Below, in pieces: positions 18,129 to 25,270 of a DNA stretch of 64,000 bases. Under the pieces are notes generated by a model. It was not told the origin of the DNA, made no database searches, and saw only the letters and a program-made list of their open reading frames with translations. The first letter of the stretch is position 1. Each line of letters begins with the position of its first letter. The translations under genes and the position numbers were made by a program. Source of the DNA: JAFGRR01 sp964563855 (lineage in GTDB: Bacteria > Planctomycetota > Phycisphaerae > UBA1845 > Fen-1342); NCBI GenBank assembly GCA_964563855.1, contig CAZLYU010000002.1, positions 1-64,000 on the forward strand, in the 5' to 3' direction.

Positions 18129-18392
18129 CTAGGTCGGCCGCCGCTGCCTGCGCGTGAGATTGCGCGCTTCGAGCAGTTCGTCGACGCTCTCGAGCAATTT
18201 TTCGCGCTCGTCGCGGGCGGCGTGTTCGAAGATCGACTCCAGCACACCCCGACAACTGCCGCAGCCGGTTCCCGCTCCGAGGCAGTCGCTCATTTGCTGC
18301 CAGACGCGCGGCTGCTCGCGTCGCGCGAAGTACCAGAGCTTTCGCAGCGGCACGTGAAAACAGATGCAGATTTCGGTGTCAAAGTCCGCCAC
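18129..18392 (-). CDS. bfd: BFD-like [2Fe-2S]-binding protein
   Basis: An 87-residue protein of the bacterioferritin-associated ferredoxin-like family. The cluster ligands are visible as C9-x-C11 (ICICF) and C44-x2-C47 (GTGCGSCRG), the usual BFD spacing. In E. coli, Bfd reduces the iron core of bacterioferritin to release Fe2+; in other bacteria the domain also serves as an electron-transfer module. No bacterioferritin gene is in this window, so the partner is unknown. The C-terminal 30 residues are a charged helix (AARDEREKLLESVDELLEARN) beyond the usual domain. Convergent with the regulator gene. Confidence 0.82.
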   Translation of the reverse strand: MADFDTEICICFHVPLRKLWYFARREQPRVWQQMSDCLGAGTGCGSCRGVLESIFEHAARDEREKLLESVDELLEARNLTRRQRRPT

Positions 18393-18458
18393 GCGTTTAC
18401 TCCGCCAGCCGTACGATCATTGAACACGCCACCCTAGCGGCCCGCTGCGGAGTTCGCG

Positions 18459-19526
18459 ATGTTCGGCCGATTTTGGCGACGAGGCCACGCGACGCGTCCG
18501 GCATGGCGCTGGCCGCTTAAGCTGCTGCTCTTTGCGGTCATCTGCGGGCTGGTGCTCTATCCGAAAGTCTGGCTGATTCCGACGTGGATCGCGCGACTCA
18601 GCGACATGAACACGGCGCTGCAGCCGTCGCATCCGGGTCTGGAGCCGCTCGTTGAGGCGGTCCGTGCGCGAACGGCCGACGAGCTCACGCGTCTCGCCGC
18701 CGAGTGGGCGCTGTATCAGTCCTCCGAAGGCGATGCGGCATCGCCGCTCCCCTCATCCAATGTAGACGTCACGCCGCCAAAACGAGCGGAAGACCTGGCG
18801 CCAGACGCTGAGGAGGCGCTCGGCGTGCGCGACCGCGTCGTGCTGCGGCAGGTGGCGCAGGTGGTCGAGGAAGTCGTGCCTTACCGGTTCGACTGGGAGA
18901 CGTGGGGCGTCATGGACTTTTTGCCCAATGTCGACGAGACACTGCGTCTCGGCCATGAAGATTGCGACGGCCGGGCCGTGGTCGCCGCCTCGCTCCTGCG
19001 GCGCATCGGCTATGACGCGTGGCTGGTGAGCGACATCGAGCACACGTGGGTGGAAACGCGGAGCGGATCGGTGCTGCGTGGCGGACCGCGCACGCCGACG
19101 CTGACCACGGTGCCGGCGAACGTGGTGCTTCCGCGAGACGCTGATTCGCCGCGCGGGGGCGCCGCCGGCACGCGGGTCGACTGGACCGTTGCGGGCGGCA
19201 ATCTGCTGCAAGGCATGGCGTTTGGCGTGAGCGTGTTTCCGCGGGTGCGGCTGCTGCTCATTGTATTGACCGCGGGGTTGCTGCTGATGCACCCGTGGTC
19301 GGCCGCATGGCGGCGCGTCGCGGGGTTGGCCGCGCTGGTCGGCGCCGTCGGTGTGCTCGGCTTCGTCGACGTCTCCGCGCGGGCCCCGGAACGCGACGCG
19401 TGGGCGCTTCGTTTCGCGATGCTGCTGCTCGCCGCGGGGCTGCTCATGCTTGCCCTGCGCGGTCGGTTGGTGGCCAGTGAGCGGCCCGGCGCTGATCAGA
19501 GGGGTTCGGCGAGCACCACACGATAG
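18459..19526 (+). CDS. Membrane-anchored transglutaminase-like protein
   Basis: A 355-residue protein. One N-terminal membrane helix (LKLLLFAVICGLVLYPKVWLI) is followed by a ~200-residue extracytoplasmic segment carrying a transglutaminase-like core: GHEDCDGRAVVAASLLRRIGYDAWLVSDIEHTWVE, where Cys in DCDGR and His in HTWVE are the probable catalytic pair. Three to four C-terminal membrane helices (VRLLLIVLTAGLLLMHPW onward) close the protein. Such domains act as cysteine peptidases or acyl transferases on cell-wall or secreted proteins. Its end overlaps the convergent anti-sigma-like gene by about 31 bases. The precise substrate cannot be inferred. Confidence 0.65.
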   Translation: MFGRFWRRGHATRPAWRWPLKLLLFAVICGLVLYPKVWLIPTWIARLSDMNTALQPSHPGLEPLVEAVRARTADELTRLAAEWALYQSSEGDAASPLPSSNVDVTPPKRAEDLAPDAEEALGVRDRVVLRQVAQVVEEVVPYRFDWETWGVMDFLPNVDETLRLGHEDCDGRAVVAASLLRRIGYDAWLVSDIEHTWVETRSGSVLRGGPRTPTLTTVPANVVLPRDADSPRGGAAGTRVDWTVAGGNLLQGMAFGVSVFPRVRLLLIVLTAGLLLMHPWSAAWRRVAGLAALVGAVGVLGFVDVSARAPERDAWALRFAMLLLAAGLLMLALRGRLVASERPGADQRGSASTTR

Positions 19527-21133
19527 CGCGGCGGGCTGTTCGGGTCAGGAACCGGGTTGCCGAACTCGTCGGCGATGAGGTCACGTGTCTCGGTGACGAC
19601 CGGATACCATTCCCCGGGCCGTAGTTCGTCCCATGCGACGACGTTTGACTCGAAGCCTGTCGGTGGATCGTCGACTTCTGGCACCACGATGTTCTTCGGC
19701 CCGTCGATGTACTGGGGCCGCCACCAATCGCCACGCTGCCAGGTCGCGTTGGGGTCATTCCAGTGCAGCATGCGCGCGAGGCGGTACCCGCGCTGCGGGT
19801 CGTAGTCATTTTGGCTCATCCAGGGGCGCGAGACTTTGTTGCCCTGCCCGAAGTTGCGCACGCCAACCAAGCCGTCCTCCGACTCGACGTATCCACTCTC
19901 GCGCAGCCAGGGATGGAAGAAGACCCGGCCGCCCCAGCAGACGCCGCTCAAATCTTGCGACCACGTTCCGTGGAACGGCGCGGGCCGCGACATTTCATAC
20001 TTGACGCAGCCTTCACGATCGAAGTTCGTCGATTGTTCCACATCTCCCTCAAAGACTGTCAGCGCAGATCGCCAGAGGCCGGGATCTTCATACGCCAGCA
20101 ATAGCTCGGCCCAGTGATGTAAGTCGTCCAGCTCCGTGGGCTCGTCGGCCGGAGGGCGGAAGGACTCGACCATCACGCGCTCTCCGGTCTGCGTGACGCG
20201 GAGCCAATGCGATTGCGACAATCGCACCATGCGATAGTCGTCAAAGCCGCGATCCTGTGCATCGCGCACCCGGTCGCGCAGCGCGAGCAGCGCCGGTTCG
20301 GCGATGGCGTCAATGATCGGCACATCGTTCGGTACGCTAAGATCGGTGATACCAGTCGGTGGAGTCTCGGGATACTCATAAACGGCGCCCGGCGTTTTCA
20401 GCAGTCGATTTGTCTCTGCATCAATCAGCGCGACTTTGTTCGGGTCATCGATATATGTCAGAACATACACGTCGCGTTCTTGTTGGACGGACCGTGTCAC
20501 TGTGTACAACGCTTCGAACGGAGTCCCGCTGAAGGCTTCCTGGAAAAACATGAAATCACCCATCGTGTGGAGGCTGCGAAATCTTGCGGAGCCTTCCGGC
20601 ATTTCTTCGGTTTGCATCCATATCCAGCCTGGCGTCGCTCGGTAAGTGGCAGCGACTTCGCTGCGCAGGTCATGGAAACGCACGTAGCTTCCATCCGCGC
20701 TGCGCCGCGCGTGGAATACATCCCGCTGAAACCATGCTTCGGAGCCACTGTCGCGTATCACGTGCACTACGGGCGCACTCTCCATCGCTGCGATGACGCG
20801 CTCCCACGCGAACGCCGGCGACGCGGTCGGAACCAGTGCGATCACCGCGACGACGATCCCTGCCGCGCTCGCCGCAACGGCGCTAATGGTGCGCCAGTGG
20901 CGTTGGGCGCCCAGCAGCGTCGCGCGCCACACCTGCAGAGGGGTCGCGCGGGCCGGCGGAACTGCGCGCAGCAGCCACGCATGCTCAGCCGCCGACGGCG
21001 GGAAGCATCGCGCCGCGGCGAAGAGCGGATCGAGCCGCGCGTCGGCATCGTCAGGTGTTTCCGCGATCGATACATTGGCGTTCAACGGAGTTTGAGATGG
21101 AGTCGCCGTGCGCGGCACGTCATGCGTGGCCAT
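19496..21133 (-). CDS. ECF-associated single-pass membrane protein, putative anti-sigma-like
   Basis: A 545-residue protein starting 14 bases inside the 3' end of the ECF sigma gene, with AAGGAGAGC ahead of ATG 21133. About 85 cytoplasmic residues (DARLDPLFAAARCFPPSAAEHAWLLRAV) precede a single membrane helix (ISAVAASAAGIVVAVIALVP), and a ~420-residue extracytoplasmic domain follows. That domain, with FAWERVIAAMESAPVVHVI and LIDAETNRLLKTPG, resembles the LolA/outer-membrane lipoprotein-sorting-like sensor domains of planctomycete anti-sigma factors. It probably holds the sigma factor at the membrane until an envelope signal arrives. No zinc-finger HxxxCxxC anti-sigma motif is seen, so the mechanism is uncertain. 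Confidence 0.6.
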   Translation of the reverse strand: MATHDVPRTATPSQTPLNANVSIAETPDDADARLDPLFAAARCFPPSAAEHAWLLRAVPPARATPLQVWRATLLGAQRHWRTISAVAASAAGIVVAVIALVPTASPAFAWERVIAAMESAPVVHVIRDSGSEAWFQRDVFHARRSADGSYVRFHDLRSEVAATYRATPGWIWMQTEEMPEGSARFRSLHTMGDFMFFQEAFSGTPFEALYTVTRSVQQERDVYVLTYIDDPNKVALIDAETNRLLKTPGAVYEYPETPPTGITDLSVPNDVPIIDAIAEPALLALRDRVRDAQDRGFDDYRMVRLSQSHWLRVTQTGERVMVESFRPPADEPTELDDLHHWAELLLAYEDPGLWRSALTVFEGDVEQSTNFDREGCVKYEMSRPAPFHGTWSQDLSGVCWGGRVFFHPWLRESGYVESEDGLVGVRNFGQGNKVSRPWMSQNDYDPQRGYRLARMLHWNDPNATWQRGDWWRPQYIDGPKNIVVPEVDDPPTGFESNVVAWDELRPGEWYPVVTETRDLIADEFGNPVPDPNSPPRYRVVLAEPL

Positions 21134-21656
21134 GGTGTTGCTCTCCTTGGGCGCCTCCCCGCGCCGCTGATGATTCGTCGGTTGCATCCAGCAGACGCCG
21201 CAGACGCTGCATCCCGTGACGACAGTGGCTGCGGCAGTTATCGATGCTGAGGCCGAGCAGGTTGGCGATCGCGGCGTACTCCAGCTCCCACAGCTTGCGG
21301 AGCGTTACAACCGCCCGCTGCTTCGCCGGCAGTTGCGCCAGAGCCGCGTAAAGCGCGCGGACCTCCGTCGGCGGCTCGGCGGGCGCGTGGGGCTCCGCAT
21401 GCCGCCCGGCGAGCGCGGCCTGGTGGGCGGCGAGGGGCTGCGCGTGACCATTTTCTTTCGCGCGTTGCCTCCAGCGATCAACAACCAGCCGCAACGCGAC
21501 GCGGGCGGTGAACGCCTGCGGATCGCTCACGCGGCTTCCCCGGGCCTGGGCCTTCATGAGGCGCAGGAGCGTTTCCTGCGCCACGTCATCGCAGTCCGCT
21601 GGTTGCAGGCCGCTACGTCTCAAAACCTTGTGAACGTGCTGCTCGAGAGCCTGCAT
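21120..21656 (-). CDS. RNA polymerase ECF-type sigma factor
   Basis: A 178-residue extracytoplasmic-function sigma factor. Region 2 is seen as ADCDDVAQETLLRLMKAQ (about 20-37), with DPQAFTARVALRLVVDRWRQR as the -10 recognition helices. After a linker rich in Ala, His and Pro, region 4 reads YAALAQLPAKQRAVVTLRKLWELEYAAIANLLGLSIDNCRSHCRHGMQRLRRLL. A GGGAGG site precedes ATG 21656. The next gene overlaps it and encodes a single-pass membrane protein, the usual arrangement of a sigma/anti-sigma pair. Two Cys and several His in the region 4 helix could sense redox or metal (inference). Confidence 0.9.
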   Translation of the reverse strand: MQALEQHVHKVLRRSGLQPADCDDVAQETLLRLMKAQARGSRVSDPQAFTARVALRLVVDRWRQRAKENGHAQPLAAHQAALAGRHAEPHAPAEPPTEVRALYAALAQLPAKQRAVVTLRKLWELEYAAIANLLGLSIDNCRSHCRHGMQRLRRLLDATDESSAARGGAQGEQHHGHA

Positions 21657-21737
21657 GCCGGCCGCCCTCCCAGGGTCGCGGTTGCGATGTTTCTGCAGCT
21701 ATAGACGCACTCAGACCGCGTTTGTGAAAAGGCGTGG

Positions 21738-22976
21738 CTACTTCTCGGGCCGCGAATCTGAGAAACGAGCAACCGCCGCGGCGCCCAGGACTTCCATAAA
21801 GGGCATGATGGGCACGCGGTAGCGCAGGCTGCCGATGTAGATCATGTGGACCAGCGTGAAGTAGACGACCGGCAGCAGCAGCAGCGCGAGCAGCCGACGC
21901 TGTCTGGCGCACCACAAGCGAGCGATGCCGACGAACGCCGCGGGAAGCACCAGCAGCATAAACAGCAGGCTCGCCCACGCGGCAGCGCCGGTGCGGTGTT
22001 CGGCGACGTTGGGCCAGAGCGACCACGTGCGCAGGAACTTCACGGCGGCGAGTTCGATCACGCGACCGGGGTCGTCGAGCATTTGCTGACGGGCGCGGCG
22101 GCTCAGCAGCGCGTCGCGTTCTGCTTCGTTAAGCCCCTGCAGTTCGGGGATGGCGTCGAAGCCGGCCTGCTCGCTGGCGCCGGTGGCTTGCGGCCCCTGC
22201 GCGTCGTAGAGCGTCACGCCGCCATTGGCCGACAGCCAGGCGAAGTCGCCGATGACCGCGCGGTTGCGCAGCCCCCACGGCAGCAGACAGAGCGCAAGCA
22301 CGAGGACGCAGAGCGCGACGGGGCGCCCCGTGTGCAGGGCGCGGGGCGTCGCGCTGCGGGGCGCGGCGTTGGATCGTCGTGGTCCCACGACGAGCATGAT
22401 CAGCCACAACAGGCCGATCCAGCCGGCCGACGACGGGCGCGTCAAGATGGCGGCGGCGCCGAGCAGTGCGACCGGTAGGGCTGACTCGCCCGGCCGCGTC
22501 AGCCAGCGCCAAACGGCGCACGTCAGCGCTACGCCGATGAGCGTGAACGGCGTTTCGCTGAGCAGCAGGGCGGTGAAGAAGATTGCATAGGGGTCGAACG
22601 CGGCGAGCGCTGCGGCGCAGAGCGCGGCGCGCGGGCCGAGCGCGTCGCGTGCGAAGCGGTGGATCAGCCAGACAGCCGCAGCGCCCATGATGGCTTGCGC
22701 GACGCGCGCGAGGATGACGCCCAGCGCCGGCAGCGGCGTGCTTTCGAGGAGCGCGAACGGCGCCAGCAGCAGGGGGTAGAGCGGCATGCGGGCGGCGTAG
22801 CGGCCGTCATCGCTGACGAGTGCGCCGTGCTGCACGAGATTGGCGGCGAGGCCCCAGTGCAGCTCTTCGTCGGGATAGCGCAGTTGGTCGCCGGTCTGCA
22901 CGCTGGTGTAGATGACCCACAAGAGCCGCAGGCCGAGAGCGATCAGAAACACCATTCCGCCGACACTGATGCGCAC
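21738..22976 (-). CDS. Glycosyltransferase family 39-like integral membrane protein
   Basis: A 412-residue membrane protein with about 9-11 helices. The first periplasmic loop carries the PMT/ArnT signature region YPDEELHWGLAANLV, where the acidic DE pair is the presumed catalytic and metal site, and GRYAARMPLYPLLLAPF follows. Family members transfer sugar from polyprenyl-phosphate donors to lipid A, proteins or cell-wall polymers on the outer face of the membrane. GTG at 22976 is the start; no ribosome-binding site is obvious. It is not clearly in an operon with tilS upstream. Donor and acceptor are unknown. Confidence 0.78.
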   Translation of the reverse strand: MRISVGGMVFLIALGLRLLWVIYTSVQTGDQLRYPDEELHWGLAANLVQHGALVSDDGRYAARMPLYPLLLAPFALLESTPLPALGVILARVAQAIMGAAAVWLIHRFARDALGPRAALCAAALAAFDPYAIFFTALLLSETPFTLIGVALTCAVWRWLTRPGESALPVALLGAAAILTRPSSAGWIGLLWLIMLVVGPRRSNAAPRSATPRALHTGRPVALCVLVLALCLLPWGLRNRAVIGDFAWLSANGGVTLYDAQGPQATGASEQAGFDAIPELQGLNEAERDALLSRRARQQMLDDPGRVIELAAVKFLRTWSLWPNVAEHRTGAAAWASLLFMLLVLPAAFVGIARLWCARQRRLLALLLLPVVYFTLVHMIYIGSLRYRVPIMPFMEVLGAAAVARFSDSRPEK

Positions 22977-23065
22977 GAGGCGTTTCCTTGCTGCGCGGGG
23001 GGCGTCAGGCGGGGACGCGTGACGCCGGGGTTGTGACGGGAGTGCCGCTCATGGGTCGGTCGGGG

Positions 23066-24532
23066 TCACTGATGGGCGAACGGCGGGGCCTTGAGCGGCC
23101 GAAACACGCAGTGCAGGGCGCGCTGGCTGGTGGGCCGCAGTTTTACGCGTTCGTCGATGCGCAGCGGCATGATCCAGATCGGGCCGAGCTGATCGCACAA
23201 GACGCCGGTGCGGGCGCGTTCGAGCGGATCGATCTTCTCGTCGATGAAGAAGTCGCTCAGGCGCTTCGCGCCCGGCGCCCCGAGCGGGTGGAAGCGATCG
23301 CCGGCCTGTCGACCGCGGACGAACAGCGGCGGCAGCACGCGTTCGAGGTCGAGCCACTCTTCATAGGGGGCTGGCGCGCGGCGCAGCTCTTCAATCTTGC
23401 CGGCGTCGACCAGTTCTTCGTTGATCGACAGCTCGGCCTTGAGCAGCGGGAGGTGCGTCGAACCCGGGCAATTCGCGAACACGGGGGTGAGGTCGGGCTG
23501 CGGCTCTTTGTCGGCGAGCTTGAACTCGAGCCGGTCGTACTGTTTGCGCACGATGACGCGGCCGGGCAAATGCACCTCCTTGCCGCTCGCGCGCTCTGCG
23601 GCGAGCTTCAGCACCGAGTCGACATGGGCGAAGCCGAGGTCGACATCGCCGCCGACCGTCAGCGAGCAGGCGAGCCGCACGACCTCGGCTTGGATGATCT
23701 TTTGTTTGCCGAGTAGTGCGTTGACGTTAAGCACGAGACGCTGCGGACCTTCGAAGACGACCAGTGAGTCGATCGTGCGGGCGGCGGCGTCTTCGAGATA
23801 GTTGCCCAGCCAGCGAGCCTGCTCGGCGAGACGCAGCAGTGATTCGCGGATGCCGGGGTTCACCTTCTCGCGCAGCAGCGGGAAGATTTCGTTGCGAATC
23901 TTGCCGCGGGTATACACGCCGCCGGCGTTCGTTGAGTCTTGGCGAGCGTGCAGGCCGCGCTCCGTCAGCAGCTTCTCGATGGTCTCACGAAACTGGTGAA
24001 TGAGGGGGCGCACCAGACGGACGCGGCTGCCGACCGAGATGGGGCGGCAATCCGCGATGCCCGCCAGCCCGCGCAGACCCGTGCCGCGGCAGATGCGATG
24101 GAAGATCGTCTCGGCGTCGTCATCGGCATGGTGCGCGACGGCGACGCGGTCACTCCCGGCCATCAGCGCCGTGCGTTCGAGGAACTCATACCGCGTTTGG
24201 CGCGCGACGTCTTCGGTGTTGCCGCCGCTCTTGGCGACCGCAGCGGGCACGTCGACGCGCTCGTGATAGAACGTGGCGCCGAGTTGGGCCGCGAGATCAC
24301 GCACGAACGTCTCGTCGGCATCGGCCTCGTCGCCTCGCAGGCCGTGGTGTAGGTGGGCGAGACTGAGGCGCAGGTCGAGATCGCGCTCTTTGGAGAGGTC
24401 GGACATCGCGTGCGCGAGCAGCGTGGAATCTGATCCGCCGGAAACGCCGAGCACCCAGCGCTGGTGGGGGTCGAGCAGGTCGCGCTGTTCAAGCCACGCA
24501 GCGAGTTCGTCGAGGAAGTTCTTCCAAGTCAA
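23066..24532 (-). CDS. tilS: tRNA(Ile)-lysidine synthetase
   Basis: A 488-residue enzyme that converts C34 of the AUA-reading tRNA(Ile) to lysidine using ATP and lysine, changing both codon specificity and charging identity. The N-terminal PP-loop reads VLGVSGGSDSTLLAH, followed by LAHLHHGLRGDEAD and HHADDDAETIFHRICRGTGLRGL, the family's catalytic aspartates. The linker and TilS C-terminal domain (RGRQAGDRFHPLGAPGAKRLSDFFIDEKI) are complete. The start is read as TTG 24532 because GGAGG lies seven bases upstream and homology begins there; the in-frame codon at 24643 adds unrelated residues. Essential housekeeping gene. Confidence 0.93.
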   Translation of the reverse strand: MTWKNFLDELAAWLEQRDLLDPHQRWVLGVSGGSDSTLLAHAMSDLSKERDLDLRLSLAHLHHGLRGDEADADETFVRDLAAQLGATFYHERVDVPAAVAKSGGNTEDVARQTRYEFLERTALMAGSDRVAVAHHADDDAETIFHRICRGTGLRGLAGIADCRPISVGSRVRLVRPLIHQFRETIEKLLTERGLHARQDSTNAGGVYTRGKIRNEIFPLLREKVNPGIRESLLRLAEQARWLGNYLEDAAARTIDSLVVFEGPQRLVLNVNALLGKQKIIQAEVVRLACSLTVGGDVDLGFAHVDSVLKLAAERASGKEVHLPGRVIVRKQYDRLEFKLADKEPQPDLTPVFANCPGSTHLPLLKAELSINEELVDAGKIEELRRAPAPYEEWLDLERVLPPLFVRGRQAGDRFHPLGAPGAKRLSDFFIDEKIDPLERARTGVLCDQLGPIWIMPLRIDERVKLRPTSQRALHCVFRPLKAPPFAHQ

Positions 24533-24659
24533 CAGAACGCCTCCGAGGTGCGGCGCGCGGTGCGTCACGAACCGCGTAGCGTAGCGGAACGATTGCGGGG
24601 GTACAATGACGACCCGTGGCGGCCCCCGTCCAACGACGCACACTCGGGAGCTTTGTGAG

Positions 24660-25178
24660 ATGAATACTCAGCAGGTTGCGGATGTCGTCGTCAGTCAAAT
24701 GCATGCGGCGCTGCTTACGCTGCGGAGCTGTATCGAGCGCTGTCCGGCGGACTTGTGGGTTGACACACAGCGAAGAAAAATCGCGTTCTGGCGCGTGCCC
24801 TATCACACGCTGACCTACACCGACCTGTACTCGTCGGCGAGTGAGGAAGCGTTTGAGCCGTGGCCGAAGCACGTTGCCGAGCACCAGCACTTGGGTCCGA
24901 TCTTCTTTGACGACAATCGGGAGCCCAAGATTGGCGACCCGACGCCGCAGGCCGACATGCTGGAGTACGAAGCGTACGTGCGGGCCGCGTTTGCGCAGCG
25001 CGTCAGCGATCCGCCGCTGGACGCGCCGTCAGGCTTCCCCTGGCTCGACTGCACGCGCCTCGAAGTACACTTGTACAACATTCGCCACGTGCAGCACCAC
25101 GCGGCGATGCTGAGCGCGTCGCTACGCGCGCTGGCGGATGTGCATGTGGATTGGGTCAGGTTTGGGGATTCAAAGTAG
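24660..25178 (+). CDS. DinB-like four-helix protein
   Basis: A 172-residue cytoplasmic protein. The N-terminal helix (QQVADVVVSQMHAALLTLRSCIERCPADLW), HTLTYTDLYSS and the C-terminal EVHLYNIRHVQHHAAMLSASLRAL fit the DinB/YfiT-like helical bundle, in which three histidines bind a metal; H in the TLTYTD helix region and the HVQHH cluster are candidate ligands. Family members include metal-dependent thiol (bacillithiol, mycothiol) transferases, but many are uncharacterised. It is divergent from tilS and followed by an intergenic heptamer repeat. Start ATG 24660 lies after GTGAG; the frame opens earlier at 24606 without conserved residues. Confidence 0.6.
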   Translation: MNTQQVADVVVSQMHAALLTLRSCIERCPADLWVDTQRRKIAFWRVPYHTLTYTDLYSSASEEAFEPWPKHVAEHQHLGPIFFDDNREPKIGDPTPQADMLEYEAYVRAAFAQRVSDPPLDAPSGFPWLDCTRLEVHLYNIRHVQHHAAMLSASLRALADVHVDWVRFGDSK

Positions 25179-25198
25179 GGTCCGGGTTTCTTAGCGTC

Positions 25199-25260
25199 GA
25201 ACCCTGAACCCTGAACCCTGAACCCTGAACCCTGAACCCTGGACCGTGAACCGTGGTCCC
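25199..25260. repeat. Tandem GAACCCT heptamer repeat between convergent genes
   Basis: Six consecutive GAACCCT units occupy 25199-25240, then decay into GGACCGTGAACCGTGGTCC, which is itself an inverted repeat (GGACC/GGTCC). The block lies between the convergent DinB-like and ABC-exporter genes and could end both transcripts. The same unit, or its complement TTCAGGG, recurs at 56801-56872 and 58113-58132 in this window, so it is a dispersed repeat family rather than a local slip. Confidence 0.85.
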
Positions 25261-25270
25261 GGTTCCGACG

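Noticed and set aside
22988..23716. Plus-strand 242-residue frame antisense to tilS
   Set aside because: tilS on the minus strand has complete PP-loop and C-terminal domains; the antisense frame has none.
25199..25260. CRISPR array
   Set aside because: Units are only seven bases long, directly abutting and without spacers; no cas gene is nearby.
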